NCBI GenBank assembly: GCA_911728455.2
Contig: OU452225.1
Location: 8,592,106-8,656,105, forward strand
Length of the DNA: 64,000 nt
Direction of reading: 5' to 3'
Source of the DNA: Marthasterias glacialis
Lineage: Eukaryota; Echinodermata; Asteroidea; Forcipulatida; Asteriidae
The translations under genes were made by a program, and so were the position numbers. Shown here piece after piece: positions 59,815 to 64,000 of this stretch (the first letter of the stretch is position 1; every line of letters begins with the position of its first letter). The notes under the pieces were generated by a model. That model saw nothing but the letters and a program-made list of their open reading frames with translations, was not told the origin of the DNA and searched no databases.

Positions 59815-59960
59815 TAAGATAATTACATTTTTGAGTGAACAAAGACAAAATTATTGAGAACGGGATTTGAACCTGCGACCGCCGGATTAACATGCCGGCG
59901 CTCTACCAAGTGCGCTATCAAGCCCTATTATGGCATTGACAGTATCTTTGTTCAGGGACA
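59815..59960 (-). mobile_element. tRNA-derived SINE (GATAGCTCAGTTGG family)
   Basis: Minus strand: GATACTGTCAATGCCATAAT, GGGCTTGATAGCGCACTTGG, TAGAGCGCCGGCATGTTAAT, CGCAGGTTCAAATCCCGTTC, ending TTTGTCTTTGTTCACTCAAA. The head is complete enough to look like a tRNA gene, but tail and relatives show it is a SINE. It abuts the preceding SINE. Confidence 0.8.
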
Positions 59961-61913
59961 TGAGGATAATTCTTACTTACTAATTGCTTTTATTGATCTT
60001 GTATTCTTCTACAATCCAAACGCCGTAGAAAGTAATTGCTATTCCAAAAGATTGATAACCCATGCATTCAGAGATAACATACAGGCTGTTAGAGATAACA
60101 TACAGGCTGTTTTCCAGTAAATAATCTGGGGGAACTGAAAAGGCTGAATATTCTATCTCATTTTTGGTTGGGGCATTAATTTCTCATCAGAAGTAAACAA
60201 CACACCGTGTTTTTCCCCAAATCAGTTTTTATTTTCTTCCGCACTTGTTTTTTTAAATATTTGGCAATGAATTAATTTCCTTCCCCTAATCAAGATGGAT
60301 AACGACAATTATTAGCCTTCCATCCAACCACGGCTTTCCAATACCCCGAGGAGAATGCAATAATTTGCCATCAGTATTTGCTTTCACAAAATACATTCAG
60401 GGTGATCGGGAAGGACCTGGGATTCCTATACAGCAGATATATAGCATTCGTGGTTTCACCATCAGCACCAATATCGGCTGTAAGATTTTTTTCTTCTTTT
60501 CCCAGCAGGTGCATGCAGTTCCGTGTGCAAGTGAAACCCAATCTTATGTTCCCTCTTGTTTCAATCTCAAGACACCGGCATGGTCTGAAGTGTGTCAGTG
60601 AGCATATACACCACGTACACGGGCAATATGCAGACCCCAGTGCCGCATTTTAATTCCAGCAGTCTGCGTTGTTGCCCAGTTTCATTGGGTAGACATGATC
60701 GAGGTGATGCAGCCGCGTGTCTCATGTACTGCCGTCGCCGCTTCTATGTTTTCCTTCCTGAGGCCCTACAAAAGGAGGCAAAGGGGGGCTCTGAATGGGT
60801 TAGTCAAACCGTCTCATCGCGAAAAAGTTAATCAAATCCCAGCCAGCCAATAAAATGTAATAAAGAAAAAAAGTAATAAACAAATTAGATATATCTTATG
60901 AAATTTATATTTTAAAGATCTGTGTTTGTATTTTACTGTCATAAATGCTTTCTTCCTTCGTAGACGCCGTGAACAAAATATTGCACGGTGTAATTTGTAC
61001 GGTGGAACTGATTCTAGATGTTGTTTTCTTTTGATGCTGAAAATCATTGACTCCGTGCTCGGCGATGTTTGTTACTGAATAACACACCGTTGAGAGGCAC
61101 TCAGGTCGGAATGTTTTCCACCAGTATGACATCCCACCGAATCAAACCAAAAAGTGCCCCGAGGCCAGTAATGATAGCGTAGCAAATTTATGGAGCCCAT
61201 TTAACCTGGCAATGTGTGTCCCAGTTCAATGCCAAGTGCTCCATTTTAATCTCGTAATGAATCTACACAGGTGATTGCCTCCCCCCCCCCCCCACAACTA
61301 ATGCCTCCTTGGAGTGTATTCAATTAGACAAACTATTTTTTACAAAGGAAACTGAGCTCTTTTTTAATTAGCTCGTTGGAGTTTGTTACGTGCTTGTCCA
61401 GAAGATGTGGTGTAGCCCGACTTCTTTGCAGGGTTGTCTTTCAAACAGGTTTTTAAATGATACAGGGACACGTTCCTTTCTATTGCATGCTTTCAAGATC
61501 GGTAAACTTTTCAAAATAAAACAAATATTGTGGAAGATTGGCAAGGGAATACAAGTATACACTTCGTAAATCTTTCTTTCCATGTTGGAATGAGATGGTC
61601 AGATTTCTGTTTTCTAATCTCTAAATGTAAAAGAAAGAAAGTTTCACTCTCTCACCCGAGTGGTGTCAGTTTGGCTCTTGAGAGTGAAACTCACTGTGAA
61701 TCACCCTTTTTGAGTGAAATTGGAGCGAACTTCACTCTGATTCAAGTTGAAAATACCCGTCTTTCGCTATGAAAAGAGTTGTCCGCCATATGGCTCCCTG
61801 CAAGAGTGGTATGGCAGACATAACAAGTGGTTTATCACTCTTCTAGAGAATACCTCACTTGGTAGCAATTAAGTAACCTTATGATAATTATGATATTTTA
61901 GGTGTATAAGCAA

Positions 61914-62025
61914 TTTTGAGATATGGTGGACACGATACTATGACACTATAAGGTTTGGGTTAATATGTCTGTCTTACACCCCAGACAAAACAGTGCACTG
62001 CTTTAGTGTCCACCATATCTCAAAA
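61914..62025. mobile_element. Short foldback element
   Basis: TTTTGAGATATGGTGGACAC and TGTCCACCATATCTCAAAA are inverted 112 bp apart. Non-coding. Confidence 0.8.
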
Positions 62026-62101
62026 AGGCAAGTACAGCCACAGCCTTACATTTTTAGAAAACATGAATCATGAATATTCAGTTGGCCATTTTTAAATACT
62101 A

Positions 62102-62212
62102 CGACTTTGGCTGCGGCTTGGGCTCCGTCAGTAATATTTGAAATTGTACACTTTCGGTACGGGGGCTTCAAACAGGCAGACGGCACCTAAGCTGGAGCCA
62201 AAGCCAAAGTCG
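62102..62212. mobile_element. Short MITE, GACTTTGGCT ends
   Basis: CGACTTTGGCTGCGGCTTGG at the left and GGAGCCAAAGCCAAAGTCG at the right. About 110 bp. Similar motif use to the 19387 element. Confidence 0.7.
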
Positions 62213-62279
62213 AGGTTTTCAAAAGGACCATGGAATCTGGAAGATGGAGCAGAACAACCTGGGTCAAAACAAATAATAT

Positions 62280-62520
62280 TCTTTATCCTCGATGCAAGTT
62301 TACCACCTCTCAAAATTGATGCGGTACTCGCAGTTAAAATATAGGATTCGAACTGCCCCTAGCTACCGGGCAAGCTCGATGGTCTGGTGGTAAGACATCT
62401 GCTCTAAGATGGCAAAGGTCTTGGGTTTGAATCCCAAGCGAGTAAAATGCCTGTGGATTTTTTTTTCCACAGGATTCAGGAATGTAATGAGTATACATTG
62501 TTCAACAATAATCTGGGTAA
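62280..62520 (+). mobile_element. tRNA-Ser-like SINE
   Basis: GATGGTCTGGTGGTAAGACA, TCTGCTCTAAGATGGC, B box GGGTTTGAATCCCA, AATGCCTGTGGATTTTT and GAGTATACATTGTTCAACAA. Preceded by ATTCTTTATCCTCGATGCAA, also found before the 45355 copy, so the family has a 5' extension of about 90 bp. Confidence 0.7.
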
Positions 62521-64000
62521 AATTTCACAAAGTACTTTAAATAGCAGTGTACTGTTGAGCCCATTTTGTGCTTGTAATGGTAAAAAAAAATCACTGTAAT
62601 TTCCCAACAAACCTTCTCTGTGCTTAACAAATTTGTAGGCTTCAATATTTCTTGTGCGGCATATGAACACAGGCAAGTCAGTATGCCTGATTTGTTCAGT
62701 GTGATGTCAAACTTGTTTCTATGTGAATTATGGCATAATGCCTTCAGAAATACCAAGGTCAAGTCGTCTTGATAATTTGATTGTCAGCTATCGCAGTCCA
62801 AATGATGTAGCCAAGCAAAATAGGGGCTTGGGAAACTTTATGAATTATTTTGATTGTAGTAAATCTGTGCATTAGCATTTTTAATCACGTTATCTCTATT
62901 TAACCTTGAATTGTGAAATCTGATTAGAACTTAAATTACCATTGGCCTTGAAAAATTTGTGAAGTGAAAGACCTGAATTTAAAAAAACAATTCTTGTAAA
63001 AAGACCAACAGCACTCACCAATTTAGCTATTTGCTTCTTGCGTGTCAACATTTTACAATTAACCATCTGTTAAGAAAAAAAAAGATCTTTTTAAATGTAT
63101 AATTTGTTTTCTAGAAAAATTGTTTGTTGGCTGAGTAAAAGATCAGGTAAAAAATCTAATAAAATTGAAAAACAAAATCCATATAATTAATTCATTGTTC
63201 CTGGAAAAAGTTGTTGCAAATGAAAAGGCCCACCAACATCCGATTATTTTTCAGAGCAAGTTTGCATTAGCAATAATGGAAAAATATACGGAGATAAACA
63301 ACAAACAAATAAGTAGTTACTATGCTAAATCAGTGTTTCCTATATTAAGTAACTGCCAAATAAAGAGGAATTTATCAGCTTTTTTGCTAGACTTGCTAGC
63401 AGCTCAACAAGACCGAGAGTAATCATAACAAGTGTATTTCTTGAATCTCACACAACAGGAGGCCATTGACTGGAGGGATTAAAGGTATTTGATTGATCAG
63501 CTTTCTACAAATCTGATTAGTGCCATCGGCAAACTCATGATCAATGAGAGAATCGCAGAAATGCTGAAGGAAATATTCTCTGAATGACGATGACGTGCTC
63601 ATACATTAATGTCATCTTAAGGAAGTTGTGGCAAATTTTTTTTTTTTGGGGTGGGGGAGTTAACATTGTCAACGGCAATAACATCGACGGATTGAGTAAC
63701 TGTCAGTAAAAACAGTCTCTGTGGTTCAGCATTTGTAACCAGCATATGAAATAAGAGTAAAGCCACACAGTCTCAGATATACTTGCAGATATATTTGCCG
63801 ATATACGTGCCTTCATGCTATCGTTGATTTCATCATATTTTACCAGTGTAGCCCCATCAGTTGTCATAGAACTGTTCTCTTGAGGTTGGGGGTAAAGTGT
63901 CTCATTATTAATTGTAGTAAACTGTGCCCAAGTAAAAAACATATCCACTATTTTACATTATGAACATTTTGTTTTTACCTGATCTATGTTGTACGTACAC

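Larger units (their letters stand above)
52293..64000 (+). other. Intron after the second first exon, no further exon found
   Basis: I looked for a splice acceptor followed by PDE4 UCR1-like codons (RRESFLYRSDSDYD, FDVxNG) and found none. The stretch holds SINEs, MITEs and simple repeats listed separately. Otherwise AT-rich intron, with complex non-repeat stretches near 55,595-55,745, 60,270-60,650 and 61,050-61,280. Confidence 0.4.

Noticed and set aside
59855-59940. Stand-alone minus-strand tRNA gene
   Set aside because: The anticodon arm is imperfect and the flanks match the SINEs at 32795 and 43000.
52293-64000. PDE4 UCR1 exon within the window
   Set aside because: I searched by eye for RRESFLYRSDSDYD- and FDVxNG-like codons after an acceptor and found none.
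1-64000. LINE, LTR or autonomous transposase genes
   Set aside because: No open frame shows reverse transcriptase, integrase, capsid or DDE/D motifs; only non-autonomous elements are visible.

Overview
The window looks like nuclear DNA of a marine deuterostome, most likely an echinoderm. The grounds are AT-rich introns, many short terminal-inverted-repeat elements (MITEs), tRNA-derived SINEs with TTA-rich tails, and frequent TAGGCCTA-like motifs. There is no bacterial-type gene packing. I found no intact transposase, reverse transcriptase, LTR element, CRISPR array or stand-alone tRNA/rRNA gene. Coordinates were read by eye, and the species is an inference.

Region 1 (about 1-15,196, + strand) is the 3' part of a muniscin gene (FCHO/SGIP1 family, best guess FCHO), an endocytic adaptor acting at clathrin-coated pits. 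Seven exons with consistent splice phases give one continuous frame of 367 residues: a Pro/Ser/Thr-rich linker followed by a complete mu-homology domain ending in GKYLSES. The F-BAR or other N-terminal exons must lie before the window. A 39-nt in-frame candidate microexon sits at 6327-6365.

Region 2 (15,197 to about 23,400) is the 3' flank of that gene. It is packed with MITEs, foldback elements and SINEs, and holds a nearly perfect four-copy 231-bp tandem array at 20,501-21,408.

Region 3 (about 23,450-25,535) is richer in CpG and ends in a good splice donor. I read it as a promoter or noncoding first exon for the next gene.

Region 4 (about 25,500-64,000, + strand) is the 5' end of a second gene with very long introns. 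Two alternative N-terminal coding exons (27,573-27,957 and 51,968-52,292) lie 24 kb apart, and both end in phase-1 donors. The body of the gene is not in the window. A cAMP phosphodiesterase of the PDE4 family is my leading but unproven guess. It rests on the alternative-promoter layout, the splice phase, and the linkage of muniscin and PDE4 genes in human. This half has fewer elements than the first, and some complex stretches could be enhancers.

The most unusual signals are the 231-bp MITE-bearing tandem array, three copies of a histone-mRNA-like 3' stem-loop (two inside one repeat family), a degenerate tandem repeat that starts on a splice donor, and an excess of the CRE palindrome TGACGTCA, mostly inside MITEs.
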